Shown here one piece after another: positions 46,066 to 55,299 of a stretch of 64,000 bases of DNA. The notes under the pieces were generated by a model. It worked only from the letters and a program-made list of their open reading frames with translations, was not told the origin of the DNA and made no database searches. The position numbers and the translations under genes were made by a program. This DNA comes from Streptomyces akebiae (lineage in GTDB: Bacteria > Actinomycetota > Actinomycetes > Streptomycetales > Streptomycetaceae). Location: contig NZ_CP080647.1 of assembly GCF_019599145.1 (NCBI RefSeq), positions 4,898,001-4,962,000 of the forward strand, read 5' to 3'. Each line of letters begins with the position of its first letter. Position 1 is the first letter of the stretch.

Positions 46066-46201
46066 AGGGCGGTCGGGTGCCTGGTGGGGGCTCGACGGGG
46101 CCTTGCGGGGCCTGGTGCGAGCCGGTCCGTACGCCCTGGCGTGCGGCCGTGCGATATGCGCCGTCACAAGTTGGCCTGCTTGCGATCACACAAGGTGAAT
46201 A

Positions 46202-49200
46202 ATGGGGCCGGAGGGCGTCTCAGCGACAGAGAGGGTCGCCGTGGGGACCGACAGGGACAGTGCCGTTTCCCGTCAGCGCTTCGACGTGGCCGACGCCGCG
46301 CCGTTGCTGATCGACGCGGACGGGTTCGTGACGAGCTGGACCCGGGACGCCGAGCGGCTCTTCGGGTATCCCGCGGCCGAGATCCTGGGCCGCAGCGTCC
46401 GGACGCTCCTGTTCGACGAGGACGGCGAACGCATCGGCTCACTGGCCGAAACCCATCGCGCCCTCGGCGGCTGGTCCGGCCTCCTCACCGCCCGCCACCG
46501 CGACGGCCACCCCATCAGGGTGATGGTCCGCGTCGTCCCCACGCACGAGGCGTCGACACTCGCGCCGGGTCAGGCGGAGGGCGGGGCACTTTCGGAGGGT
46601 GGAGCACTTTCGGAGCGTGGCGCGTCTTCGGCGAGTGCGGCCCCTTCGGCAGGCGGTTCCGGTTCGGCCGGGTCGCGGGTCTTCGGTCGTGCCGTCGGTG
46701 CCCCGGCCTCGGCAGTGGTCCCCGGCGTCTGGCCCGCGCCGCGTCCCGGATATCCCGAGGCGCCCCGAAACGACGCGCCGTCCGAGCCCCCGAGCCGGTT
46801 CGCGACCTCGTCCGAGGTCGGGCGTGCCACCGCTCGGGAGGCCAGTGCCAGTACCCGGACGGGGGCGGGGCCCGGAAACACGGGGAGCCCGCCCAAGCCC
46901 GCCCCGCCACGGACCACATCCCCCCGGCCCACATCCCCCCGAACCGCACCACCAGCGACGCAGGGCGCCCCCCAGCCGCCCGCACCCCCCACCGGCCGCG
47001 CCTGGCCTGCCGCCCGGCACTCCAGTGGCCCCACGGCCCGGCAGACCACCCCCGTGCCCGACTCCCCGCCCCCGACCGCCTCCCCGTCCGCCCGCCTGCC
47101 CTTCTCCCCCTCCCCGTCCGCCCCCGCACGCCCCTCTCCCTCGCCGTCCGCCCCGGCCTCACCCTCCCTCGCTCCCGATCCCCTCAAGCCCGCCCACTGG
47201 GTCGCTCTCGTGTCCGATGCCACGCAAGCCCCCGGCTGGGACATGAGCCGGACCGTGCTGGAGCGGATGACGGCGTGGTCGCCGGTCGGGATAGCGATCG
47301 TGGACACGGATCTGCGGTTCGTGTGGTCGAACGCGGCGTTGGAGCGGTTCGGCGGCGGCCGGGCGCACGAGAGGGTGGGGCTGCGGCTCGCGGAGGTGCA
47401 GCCGGGGCTGGACGCCGAGCGCATCGAGGCGCAGATGCGGCGGGTGCTGGAATCGGGCGTGCCGGTGCTGGACTACGAGCACGTGGGCCGGGTGCGGTCC
47501 GCGCCGTACCGCGAGACCGCGCACGCGATGTCGTTCACCCGTCTGGAGGACGACCACGGGCGGCCCATCGGCGTGTACTACACGGTGGTCGACGTGTCGG
47601 AGCGGCACCGCGCCCGCACCCGGCTCGCCCTGCTGGACCGCGCCGGTGAGCACATCGGCCGCACCCTCGACGTACGGCGGACCGCGCAGGAGCTGGCGGA
47701 CGTGGTGGTACCGGCGCTCGCCGACTTCGTGACCGTGGACCTGCTGGACTCGGTGCTGCGCGGCGCCGAGCCGGGCGTGCTCGGCGACGGTTCCGTCCCC
47801 CTGCGGCGGGTCGCCCAGCAGTCCGTGCACGACGGGGTGCCGGAGGCCGACCTGGAGGTCGGCGCGGTCGCCTCCTACGCGGCCGGATCGCCGCCGGTGC
47901 GCGCCCTGGTGGACGGCCGTTCGTGGTCCGAGCCGCGGCTGGACCCCCTGTCGGCGGAGTGGGCGAGGGCGGACCCGGATGGCCGGGCGGTGCCCGCGGA
48001 GGCGCTCGGACTGCACAGTGTGATGATCGTGCCGGTGCGGGCGCGCGGCATCACGCTCGGCATCACCACGTTCTTCCGGCGCGACCGGCTGGACCCGTTC
48101 GACGCGGTCGACCTGGGTCTCGCCGAGGAACTCGTCGGCCGGGCCGCCGTCTGCGTCGACAACGCCCGCCGGTACACGCGCGAGCGCGACGCCGCCCTGG
48201 TGCTCCAGCGCAGCCTGCTGCCGCGCCGGCTGCCCGAGCAGGACGCGGCCGAGGTCGCCGTCCGCTACCGGCCCGCCGACGAACTGACCGGCCTCGGCGG
48301 CGACTGGTACGACGTCATCCCGCTCTCGGGTGCCCGTGTCGCCCTCGTCGTCGGCGAGGTGGCCGGCCACGGCATCGACGGCGCCGCCGCCATGGGCCGT
48401 CTCCGTACGGCCGTACGCACCCTCGCCGACCTCGACCTGCCGCCGGACGAGGTGCTCGCCCACCTCGACGACATGGTGGCGAAGTCGGCGCGGCAGGAGG
48501 GCGCCGAGCCGGGCGGGGGCAGCGGCCAGACGGTCGGGGCGCGCTGTCTGTACGTCGTCCACGACCCGGTGTCCGGCAGGTGCGCCATGGCCGCCGCCGG
48601 GCCGTTCGCCCCGGCCCTGGTCGCCCCGGACGGCACGGTCACCTTCCCCGAGCTTCCCGAGGGGCCCGCGCTGGGCGTGGACCAGCAGCCCTTCGAGGCG
48701 CTGGAACTGGACCTCCCCGAGGGCACCGTCATCGCCCTGCACACCGACGGACTGCTCGCCGAGGCCTCACGGGAGGCGCTGTGCCGCGCCCTGGCCCGGC
48801 CCGAGCCCTCCCTCGAACGGCACGCCCAGCGCGTCCTGGACTCCCTCGCCCCGGCCAGCCCCACCGACGACGTCGCGCTCCTCCTGGCCCGCACCCGGCG
48901 GCTGCCCGCGCACCGGGTCGCGTCGTGGGAGCTGCCGGCCGACCCGGCGCTGGTCGCGGAGGCCCGCAAGACCACCTCGCGGCAGCTCGGGACGTGGGGG
49001 CTGGACGAGCTGGCGTTCACCACCGAACTGATCGTCAGCGAGCTGGTCACCAACGCGATCCGGCACGCGGCCGGGCCCATCCGGCTCCGGCTCGTCCTCG
49101 AACGCACCCTGATCTGCGAGGTCTTCGACGGCGGCGCCACCGCGCCCCACCTTCGCCACCCGCGCACGACCGACGAGGGCGGCCGCGGCCTGTTCCTCAT

Positions 49201-49435
49201 CTCCCAGTTCACCCAGCGCTGGGGTACCCGCTTCCTGCCCGAGGGCAAGGTGATCTGGGCGGAACAGTCCCTGGCGGACCAGTCGACCCCGGATCCGACG
49301 ACAGCCGAGCCGACCGGCCAACAGCCGCCGCCGCCGACGACGACGACGACGACGGGGCAACGACCGACGGCCGCTCCGTCGGCGGCCGGAGAGTCGCCCG
49401 CGGGACGGTGGACAGCTGGGGAACCGGCCGGATAA
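46202..49435 (+). CDS. PAS-PAS-GAF-PP2C(SpoIIE)-HATPase regulatory protein
   Basis: A 1077-residue cytoplasmic signalling protein. The domains are a PAS (about 28-115; DADGFVTSWTRDAERLFGY), a Pro/Ser/Ala linker of about 200 residues, a second PAS (about 355-470), a GAF (about 480-655), a SpoIIE-type PP2C phosphatase (about 665-900; GGDWYDV, HTDGLL, TDDVALLLA) and an anti-sigma-type HATPase (about 915-1040; SELVTNAIRHA, GRGLFLISQF). Such proteins combine an RsbW-like kinase and RsbU-like phosphatase to control sigma factors or anti-anti-sigma proteins. The second PP2C metal motif reads GEVAGHG where GDV is usual. AAGG lies upstream of the ATG; a GTG 13 codons in is possible. Confidence 0.9.
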   Translation: MGPEGVSATERVAVGTDRDSAVSRQRFDVADAAPLLIDADGFVTSWTRDAERLFGYPAAEILGRSVRTLLFDEDGERIGSLAETHRALGGWSGLLTARHRDGHPIRVMVRVVPTHEASTLAPGQAEGGALSEGGALSERGASSASAAPSAGGSGSAGSRVFGRAVGAPASAVVPGVWPAPRPGYPEAPRNDAPSEPPSRFATSSEVGRATAREASASTRTGAGPGNTGSPPKPAPPRTTSPRPTSPRTAPPATQGAPQPPAPPTGRAWPAARHSSGPTARQTTPVPDSPPPTASPSARLPFSPSPSAPARPSPSPSAPASPSLAPDPLKPAHWVALVSDATQAPGWDMSRTVLERMTAWSPVGIAIVDTDLRFVWSNAALERFGGGRAHERVGLRLAEVQPGLDAERIEAQMRRVLESGVPVLDYEHVGRVRSAPYRETAHAMSFTRLEDDHGRPIGVYYTVVDVSERHRARTRLALLDRAGEHIGRTLDVRRTAQELADVVVPALADFVTVDLLDSVLRGAEPGVLGDGSVPLRRVAQQSVHDGVPEADLEVGAVASYAAGSPPVRALVDGRSWSEPRLDPLSAEWARADPDGRAVPAEALGLHSVMIVPVRARGITLGITTFFRRDRLDPFDAVDLGLAEELVGRAAVCVDNARRYTRERDAALVLQRSLLPRRLPEQDAAEVAVRYRPADELTGLGGDWYDVIPLSGARVALVVGEVAGHGIDGAAAMGRLRTAVRTLADLDLPPDEVLAHLDDMVAKSARQEGAEPGGGSGQTVGARCLYVVHDPVSGRCAMAAAGPFAPALVAPDGTVTFPELPEGPALGVDQQPFEALELDLPEGTVIALHTDGLLAEASREALCRALARPEPSLERHAQRVLDSLAPASPTDDVALLLARTRRLPAHRVASWELPADPALVAEARKTTSRQLGTWGLDELAFTTELIVSELVTNAIRHAAGPIRLRLVLERTLICEVFDGGATAPHLRHPRTTDEGGRGLFLISQFTQRWGTRFLPEGKVIWAEQSLADQSTPDPTTAEPTGQQPPPPTTTTTTGQRPTAAPSAAGESPAGRWTAGEPAG

Positions 49436-49861
49436 CAGGCGACCGCAGACCGTCGGCGGGGCGGCGGCTCGTCGGTCGGCGGGGCGGCGCAGCGGGCGGG
49501 CGAGCGGCGGCGTAGCGGGCGGGCAACGGCGACCCGGTCGGGGGGCTGCGCCCCAGTCGGTCCGGTCTAGCCGTAATCCGTCGGGTACGCCATGCGAGCC
49601 CCCCTCCGGTGAGCCGTCCGGGTGAACCCGCCGGGCGGGCTCCGGGCCCTCCGCCACTCCACCACCCCCTCCCTCACCCCTCCCTCACCCCTCCCCTCCC
49701 CCGAATCTCCACATTTCCGGCATCGCGCCCGGCGGGCTCGCCCCCTCCCGTGCCCCGTTCAGCCTGATTAGTGGCGGTTGGCACTTCATATGAATGCAGG
49801 GGTCGGCTTCGGGCACCGGGCTCCGTCGCCACGGCAGGACATCAGGGAGAAGAGGGACGTG
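49436..49861. other. Noncoding interval upstream of the SdrD-like gene
   Basis: It contains GC-rich short repeats (GGCGGGCGGG types near 49480-49520), an 11-base pyrimidine repeat CCCTCCCTCAC in about two and a half copies (about 49669-49700), and the palindrome TTCATATGAA just before a possible ATG at 49796. I see no supported gene or clear promoter. Confidence 0.45.
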
Positions 49862-52519
49862 GTGAAGCGAAGAACACCGGGGGGTGTGGGTCTGGCCCTG
49901 GCCGTCACGGCGACGCTGGTGGTCGGACTGGCCGGTGAGGCGGCAGGCGCCGCACCCGGCACCAGTGGCACCGCGGACGGCAGGGCACCCGGCGACGGCA
50001 ACGTGACCGTCCGGGTCGTCAACGACGTGGACCTGGACGGAACGTACGACCACGGTGTGGAGAAGGGCCGGGCCGGTGTGCGGGTCACGCTCACCGACGA
50101 CCACGGCACCGTGGAGACCCAGACCACCAACGTGTACGGCGTCGTCTGGTTCCAGCCGGCGGCCTCGGCGCTGCGCGGCGGCAAGTACCGCGTCCAGGTC
50201 TACAACCCCGACTCCCGCACCCTGCAGCCCGCCGTCGCGGGCCTCGGCACGGGACCGGGCGTCATGCGCAGCAGCGTCGGTTTCGTCGATGTCTCCGGGG
50301 GCCGGAGCACGACGTACACGACCGGCTTCTGGGAGCCGGGGGTCTACTGCCAGGAGAACCCGGACCTGGTGACCTGCAACCTGACGAAGGGTGACGCGCC
50401 CGACACCCACAAGGGTCTGGTGCGGTTCTCGGGGAACTTCTCCGACACCCACCCCGGGGGCACCGTCACCCGGCTGACCAACAACCAGCAGCAGGGGGCC
50501 GTGTTCGGCATCGGCAACGACCGGACCGGCAACACGTACATGGGCACGCTGGTCAAGCGGCACGCCGCGTACGGACCGGCGGGCGCGACCAACACCATCT
50601 ACCGCCGCAACAGCGCCTCCGGGGTGAGTACCTTCGTCACCCTGCCGGGCCTGCTGACCGAGCACGACGAGGCCGACGACTGGCTGCGCGACAACCCGGT
50701 CTACAGCAGGGTCGGCCGGGAGGGCATCGGCGACGTCGACGTCTCCGGTGACGGCCACACCCTCTACGCGGTCAGCCTCAACGACTCCCGGCTCTACGCC
50801 GTGCCGATCCGCGGCACCGGCGACGGGGTCTACCCGGGCACCTACCGCTCGCACGTCATCCCCCGGCCGGAGGAGTGCGCCGGCCACTGGCACCCGTACG
50901 GCATCGGGGTGCGCGGCGGCCGAGTGCTCGTCGGCGGGGTGTGCGGCGCGGAGAACACCGTCACCAGGAGCGCCCCGTGGGGCGACCCCTCCCAGGTCAC
51001 CTCGCACGTCTACGAGTTCACCCGGGGTTCGTTCCGCCCGCTGTTCCGGACGGCGATGAACTACCCGCGCGGCTGCGCGTACCGGTTCACCGGGCCGCCC
51101 GCGACCGCCCCCCGCTGCAGCAAGCCCTCCACCGTCGGCAGCCCGCTGAGCGCCATGTGGGAGGCGTGGAACCAGCGCGTTCCCACACCCGGCCGCCTCT
51201 CCTTCGTCTCCGCGCCGCAGCCGATCCTGTCCAACATCGAGATCGCCGACAACGGCGACCTGATCCTCGGCTTCCGTGACCGGTTCGCCGACATGCAGGG
51301 CACGGCGACCTACCCCTTCAACGCCCACCGGACCACTCCCAAGGTCAGGGCCGTCGCCGCCGGTGACGTGCTGCGGGTGTGCGTGTCCGGTACGACGTAC
51401 ACGCTGGAGAACAACGCCCGGTGCGACGGGCTCTACGGCGCGCTCCCCCACAACGACGAGGGGCCGGGCCACGGCGAGTTCTACGCCGACTCGACCAGGC
51501 TCGCGGACACCCACGAGGACCAGGTCACCCAGGGCGGCACGGCCCTCCTGCCGTACCGGAACAAGCTGTGGAGCACGGTCCACTCCCCGTTCGACGAGCA
51601 CCCCTGGGAGCAGGGCGTCCGCCGCTGGAACGCCACCAAGGGCAAGACCGAGGGCAACCTCCTGGTCCAGCGGACCTGGAGTGCCGACGCCGCGCAGCGC
51701 GCCATGCTGTTCGGCGAGGGCAACGGCCTCGCCGACCTGGAGCTGATCTGCGACCGGGCACCCGTCCAGGTCGGCAACCGCGTCTGGTTCGACACCGACG
51801 GCGACGGCATCCAGGACCCGTCCGAGCCGCCGGTCAAGGGCGTGAAGGTGACGCTCGACCCGACGTCGTCGTCCGGCCCCGACCTGGTGACGTACACCGA
51901 CGCGAGCGGCGAGTACTACGTCGGCAGCCAGAACCGGGGCGGGCTGCGGCCGAACACCACCTACCGGGTCTCCTTCGACTACAGCGGCGTCGACACGAAC
52001 GCGCTGCCGGGCCGTCCGAGCCGCGCCTCACTCAAGTGGACGGTCAAGGGCGCCGGTTACAACCGTGCGATCGACTCCGACGTCGACGCCCACGGCCGGA
52101 CCACGGTCCGGGTCGGCGACCCCGGCCATGTGAACCACACGGTCGACGCCGGTCTCACCCAGTCGGTGCGGCTGACGCTGCTGAAGCTCGACAAGAAGAG
52201 CGCCAAGCCCCTGCCCGGCGCGGTGTTCGAGCTGTGGCAGGACACCAACGGGGTCCGCGGCCTGCAGCGCCACGGCCTGAGGAAGGACCGGTTCGTCAAC
52301 GACTGCGCCACCTCCCGCACCGGCCGCTGCTCCTTCGGCTCGCTCCTGCCCGGCACCTACCACCTGGTGGAGACGGACGTCCCCGAGGGCTACCTCAAGC
52401 CGAGGCGTCCGGTCACCGGGCCGTACGTCCTCACCCCGAGGAACGCCTCCCAGGGCTACGGGCTGTTGGTGAAGCTCCTCAACGCGCGGGGCGAGACCTG
52501 CAAGGGCAGGAAGTGCTGA
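49862..52519 (+). CDS. Secreted SdrD-B/SpaA-type repeat protein
   Basis: An 885-residue exported protein; the signal peptide ends near GEAAGAAPG. An SdrD-B/Cna-like domain (DVDLDGTYDHGVEKGRAGV core, 40-150) is followed by a large region (about 160-620) with propeller-like repeats and several cysteines, a second SdrD-B domain (VGNRVWFDTDGDGIQDPSEP, about 637-750), and a prealbumin-like SpaA domain (LLKLDKKSAKPLPGAVFELW core, 775-870; ETDVPEGYLKP). No LPxTG or transmembrane end is present; it stops GRKC, so it is released or held noncovalently. The start is GTG with GAGGGAC upstream; GTG at 49859 is equally possible. Confidence 0.83.
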   Translation: MKRRTPGGVGLALAVTATLVVGLAGEAAGAAPGTSGTADGRAPGDGNVTVRVVNDVDLDGTYDHGVEKGRAGVRVTLTDDHGTVETQTTNVYGVVWFQPAASALRGGKYRVQVYNPDSRTLQPAVAGLGTGPGVMRSSVGFVDVSGGRSTTYTTGFWEPGVYCQENPDLVTCNLTKGDAPDTHKGLVRFSGNFSDTHPGGTVTRLTNNQQQGAVFGIGNDRTGNTYMGTLVKRHAAYGPAGATNTIYRRNSASGVSTFVTLPGLLTEHDEADDWLRDNPVYSRVGREGIGDVDVSGDGHTLYAVSLNDSRLYAVPIRGTGDGVYPGTYRSHVIPRPEECAGHWHPYGIGVRGGRVLVGGVCGAENTVTRSAPWGDPSQVTSHVYEFTRGSFRPLFRTAMNYPRGCAYRFTGPPATAPRCSKPSTVGSPLSAMWEAWNQRVPTPGRLSFVSAPQPILSNIEIADNGDLILGFRDRFADMQGTATYPFNAHRTTPKVRAVAAGDVLRVCVSGTTYTLENNARCDGLYGALPHNDEGPGHGEFYADSTRLADTHEDQVTQGGTALLPYRNKLWSTVHSPFDEHPWEQGVRRWNATKGKTEGNLLVQRTWSADAAQRAMLFGEGNGLADLELICDRAPVQVGNRVWFDTDGDGIQDPSEPPVKGVKVTLDPTSSSGPDLVTYTDASGEYYVGSQNRGGLRPNTTYRVSFDYSGVDTNALPGRPSRASLKWTVKGAGYNRAIDSDVDAHGRTTVRVGDPGHVNHTVDAGLTQSVRLTLLKLDKKSAKPLPGAVFELWQDTNGVRGLQRHGLRKDRFVNDCATSRTGRCSFGSLLPGTYHLVETDVPEGYLKPRRPVTGPYVLTPRNASQGYGLLVKLLNARGETCKGRKC

Positions 52520-52618
52520 CGCCGGTGCCCGTTCGGCCCAGCAGGACGTCTCCGGGGCGTGCCGGATGCCGTATCTCTGGGAGGGGGTTCGGCGAATGAG
52601 CGAGTACCGGAGGCCGCG

Positions 52619-53407
52619 TTGACACGACGAAGGACACGGAAGGCCGGCAGGACACAGAAGAGCCGGATACGTGTGGTCGCGGTGCTGTCGTCCGCCCTGC
52701 TGGGCTGGACGGCGGCACCCGCCGCCGCATCGGCGCCCGCCGCGTCGACGCCTGCCGCTTCGGCGCCTGCCGCTTCGGCGCCCGCGGCGGAGTGCACGGC
52801 GCGGACCGGCCCCTACCAGTGGGACCTGGAGCGCCATCTCAAGCTCCCGGCGGACGGCCGGCAGTCCACCGCCGACTGCGTGGCGATCCGCGCCTTCCAG
52901 CAACGTACGGGCGTGAAGCCGGCCGACGGCTACGCGGGCCTCGCCACGTACCGCACGATGCTGGTGGTGCAGGCCCGCGCCAACCCGAACGCGGCCGGGA
53001 AGTGTCCGGTGCGGACGTACCAGGTGACGTGCGTGGACCTCGACCGGCAGCTGGTGTGGGTGCAGCGGGGGAAGCAGGTGATCTACGCGCCGGTTCCCGC
53101 GCGTACCGGCAGGGACGGTGAGGAGACCCGTACCGGCTGGCACACGGTCTACTGGAAGAACCGCGACCACTTCTCCGACCTGTACGACAACGCGCCGATG
53201 CCCTTCGCCCAGTTCTTCAACGACGGCCAGGCCTTCCACGGCGTCCTCGACGACCTCTTCCGCGGCGGCTCCCACGGCTGTGTGAACCTCCGCTACGCCG
53301 ACGCCGAACGCCTGTGGCGCGTCATGCACGAGGACGACGCGGTGTACATCTGGGGCGCCAAGCCGGGCACCTGGCGCTCGATGAGCCCGCCGGTCAGCCG
53401 TGGATGA
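52619..53407 (+). CDS. Secreted L,D-transpeptidase (YkuD) with peptidoglycan-binding region
   Basis: A 262-residue exported protein. After the signal comes an APAASTPAASAPAAS repeat linker. A peptidoglycan-binding-like domain follows (LPADGRQSTADCVAIRAFQQR, core CVAIRAFQQRTGV). The YkuD catalytic domain has the motif FHGVLDD then GGSHGCVNLRYADAERLW, with the nucleophile cysteine in SHGCVNL. It forms 3-3 peptidoglycan cross-links or attaches proteins. The TTG start was chosen because GGAGG lies five bases upstream; a GTG at 52559 would add residues unlike a signal peptide. Confidence 0.87.
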   Translation: MTRRRTRKAGRTQKSRIRVVAVLSSALLGWTAAPAAASAPAASTPAASAPAASAPAAECTARTGPYQWDLERHLKLPADGRQSTADCVAIRAFQQRTGVKPADGYAGLATYRTMLVVQARANPNAAGKCPVRTYQVTCVDLDRQLVWVQRGKQVIYAPVPARTGRDGEETRTGWHTVYWKNRDHFSDLYDNAPMPFAQFFNDGQAFHGVLDDLFRGGSHGCVNLRYADAERLWRVMHEDDAVYIWGAKPGTWRSMSPPVSRG

Positions 53408-53513
53408 CCGAGGCGGTCCAGGTGGTGACGTGGGCCGTGGCCGCCCGGTCCGTGAGGACGGGCTTGTCGACTCGGACGCCCTACGGAGTCAATGCGAACA
53501 TGTCGGTCTGAGC

Positions 53514-53538
53514 GGAGGGGCCCGCAGCGGGCCCCTCC
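53514..53538 (+). terminator. Terminator after the L,D-transpeptidase gene
   Basis: GGAGGGGCCCGC and GCGGGCCCCTCC form a near-perfect palindrome followed by TTCG. Confidence 0.7.
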
Positions 53539-53579
53539 TTCGCCGTCCCACCACGACATACCGCAGGAGGAGTTGACGG

Positions 53580-54092
53580 ATGAGACGCCCGTCGAGGCGT
53601 GCCCGGATCGCGATCGGGACGGCCATGGGCGCGGCGGTGGTCGCCGTACCGCTCGTGGCCCGGGAGGTCTCCTCACCCGCCCTGGACCTACGGCCGGCCG
53701 CCCGTGCCGAGGACCCGGCCTGCGCCCGGATCGCCGACCGCTACCCCGACCGGATCGCGGGCGAGTCCCGCGACCCGGTCTCCGTCGCCGGCGTGGCCTC
53801 CTGGGGCAACGGTGGCGTGGTGCTGCGCTGCGGCCTGGAACCGCCCGCCGAGACCCCCGACCCGTGCGTCGAGGTCGACGGCGTCGACTGGGTGTTCCGG
53901 GAGGACCGCTCCGCCGGCTCCGGATACCGCATCCTCATCACCTACGGCCGGGACCCCGCCGTACAGGCCTTCGTCGACGACCGGATCACGGCGATCGACG
54001 GTGTCCTGGTGGACCTCAGCGACGTGGTGAGGCCGATCGAGCGGACGCCGGACGACGTGTGCGTGGCCACTGCCGACGCCGCCGCGCGCTGA
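53580..54092 (+). CDS. DUF3515-type membrane-anchored protein
   Basis: A 170-residue protein with an N-terminal membrane helix (AIGTAMGAAVVAVPLVA). The external domain begins DPACARIADRYPDRI and includes VASWGNGGVVLRCGLEPP, PCVEVDGVDWVF and a final DVCVA. This is the pattern of the actinobacterial DUF3515 family, with cysteines for two disulfides. Function unknown. AGGAGG precedes the ATG. Confidence 0.83.
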   Translation: MRRPSRRARIAIGTAMGAAVVAVPLVAREVSSPALDLRPAARAEDPACARIADRYPDRIAGESRDPVSVAGVASWGNGGVVLRCGLEPPAETPDPCVEVDGVDWVFREDRSAGSGYRILITYGRDPAVQAFVDDRITAIDGVLVDLSDVVRPIERTPDDVCVATADAAAR

Positions 54093-54129
54093 CGGACTCC
54101 GGCGCGGCCGACACGGTGTCGAACCCGCG

Positions 54130-54555
54130 TCAGACCACGCGGGGACCACCGCTCAGGCGACCCGAGGGGGCCGTCGGGACGAGGCGGTCGTAGCGCCAGG
54201 CGCACAGCCCGAGAGCCATCAGGAACTGCAGGTCGAGCAGGGCGACGGTCATCATCACGAAGGCCCAGTCCACCGCGTCGGCCGGCCCGTCACCCGCCCA
54301 CAACCCGCTCGCCACCAGGGACAGCAGATACACGACCGCGTACACCGACGTGTCGATGGTCGCGGTGCGCCAGCGCGACAGCGCGGGAAGCGCCTTACGG
54401 ACCACGGTCAGCACGGCCACCGCCACCAGCGGGAAGAGCGGTTCTGCCGGCCATTCCCCTCCGGCCCCCACGTTCAGCACGGCCACCCCCCACAGCCATG
54501 AGGGAAGGGTCACCACCGCCGCGTACTCGACCGCTCTGCGCCAAGGCGTGATCAT
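54130..54555 (-). CDS. Small multi-pass membrane protein
   Basis: A 141-residue protein with four hydrophobic segments (AAVVTLPSWLWGVAVLNV, PLFPLVAVAVLTVV, DTSVYAVVYLLSLVASGLW, AFVMMTVALLDLQFLMALGL). The C-terminus is charged. I recognise no family. The start MITPWRR has GAGGAG five bases upstream. Confidence 0.65.
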   Translation of the reverse strand: MITPWRRAVEYAAVVTLPSWLWGVAVLNVGAGGEWPAEPLFPLVAVAVLTVVRKALPALSRWRTATIDTSVYAVVYLLSLVASGLWAGDGPADAVDWAFVMMTVALLDLQFLMALGLCAWRYDRLVPTAPSGRLSGGPRVV

Positions 54556-54675
54556 CTGTACTCCTCGCATCCCCGTGCGTCACCGGCGGTCAACCGGTGA
54601 CCACAGCAGTGTCCCAGCCGCCTCCACGGGGCCGATCGGCAGGCTGCCCAGGGCTGTTGCCTAAGCTGTACGGCG

Positions 54676-55299
54676 ATGAAGACGAACCCCCGTGCGGCCC
54701 TGTGCGTGGTGCTGGCCGGGCTCGCGATGACGGGCTGCGCCACGCCGAAGCCGCTGCCGACCGACGTCGAACGGGCCGAACAGTCCGAACGGGCCGGCGG
54801 GTCAGCGCGGTCGGGGGAAGCTCGACTGGCCGGTGGGGGCGGGCTGTTCAAGAGCATCCCCGTCGGCGAGCGGCCCGCGGCGCCCGACTTCGCCGGCAGC
54901 ACCGTCGACGGCGGATCCGTCCGGCTCTCCGACTACCGGGGTCAGGTCGTCGTCGTGAACGCCTGGGCCTCCACGTGCGGCCCCTGTCGCGTCGAGTCGC
55001 CCGATCTCGACCGTGCGCAGCGGAAGTTGAAGGCGCGTGACGTGCGGGTCCTGGGCGTCAGCACCGACGCGTCCCGGCCGAACGCCCTCGCCTTCCAGCG
55101 GGACCTCGACCTGTCCTACCCGAGCCTGCACGATCCCGGCGGCAAGCAGTTCCTGAAGCTGCCGAACGGCCTCGTGAACCCGGGGATCCTCCCCTTCACC
55201 CTCTTCGTCGACCGCGCGGGCCGGATCGCCGGGGCCGTGCAGAGCACGGTGTCGGAGGAGGACGTGCGGAGCGTGGTCACGCCGATGCTGGAGGAGTAG
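54676..55299 (+). CDS. TlpA/ResA-like thioredoxin-fold lipoprotein
   Basis: A 207-residue lipoprotein (lipobox LAMTGC). The thioredoxin fold reads APDFAGSTVDGGSVRLSDYRGQ with VVVVNAWASTCGPCRVESPDL; the active site is CGPC. VNPGILPFTLFVDRAGRI carries the cis-proline. It probably reduces disulfides outside the membrane, for example in cytochrome maturation or sensor proteins. The ribosome site is poor; TAAGCT at 54662-54667 is eight bases before the ATG, so a leaderless transcript is possible. It overlaps the convergent gene by 23 bases. Confidence 0.85.
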   Translation: MKTNPRAALCVVLAGLAMTGCATPKPLPTDVERAEQSERAGGSARSGEARLAGGGGLFKSIPVGERPAAPDFAGSTVDGGSVRLSDYRGQVVVVNAWASTCGPCRVESPDLDRAQRKLKARDVRVLGVSTDASRPNALAFQRDLDLSYPSLHDPGGKQFLKLPNGLVNPGILPFTLFVDRAGRIAGAVQSTVSEEDVRSVVTPMLEE

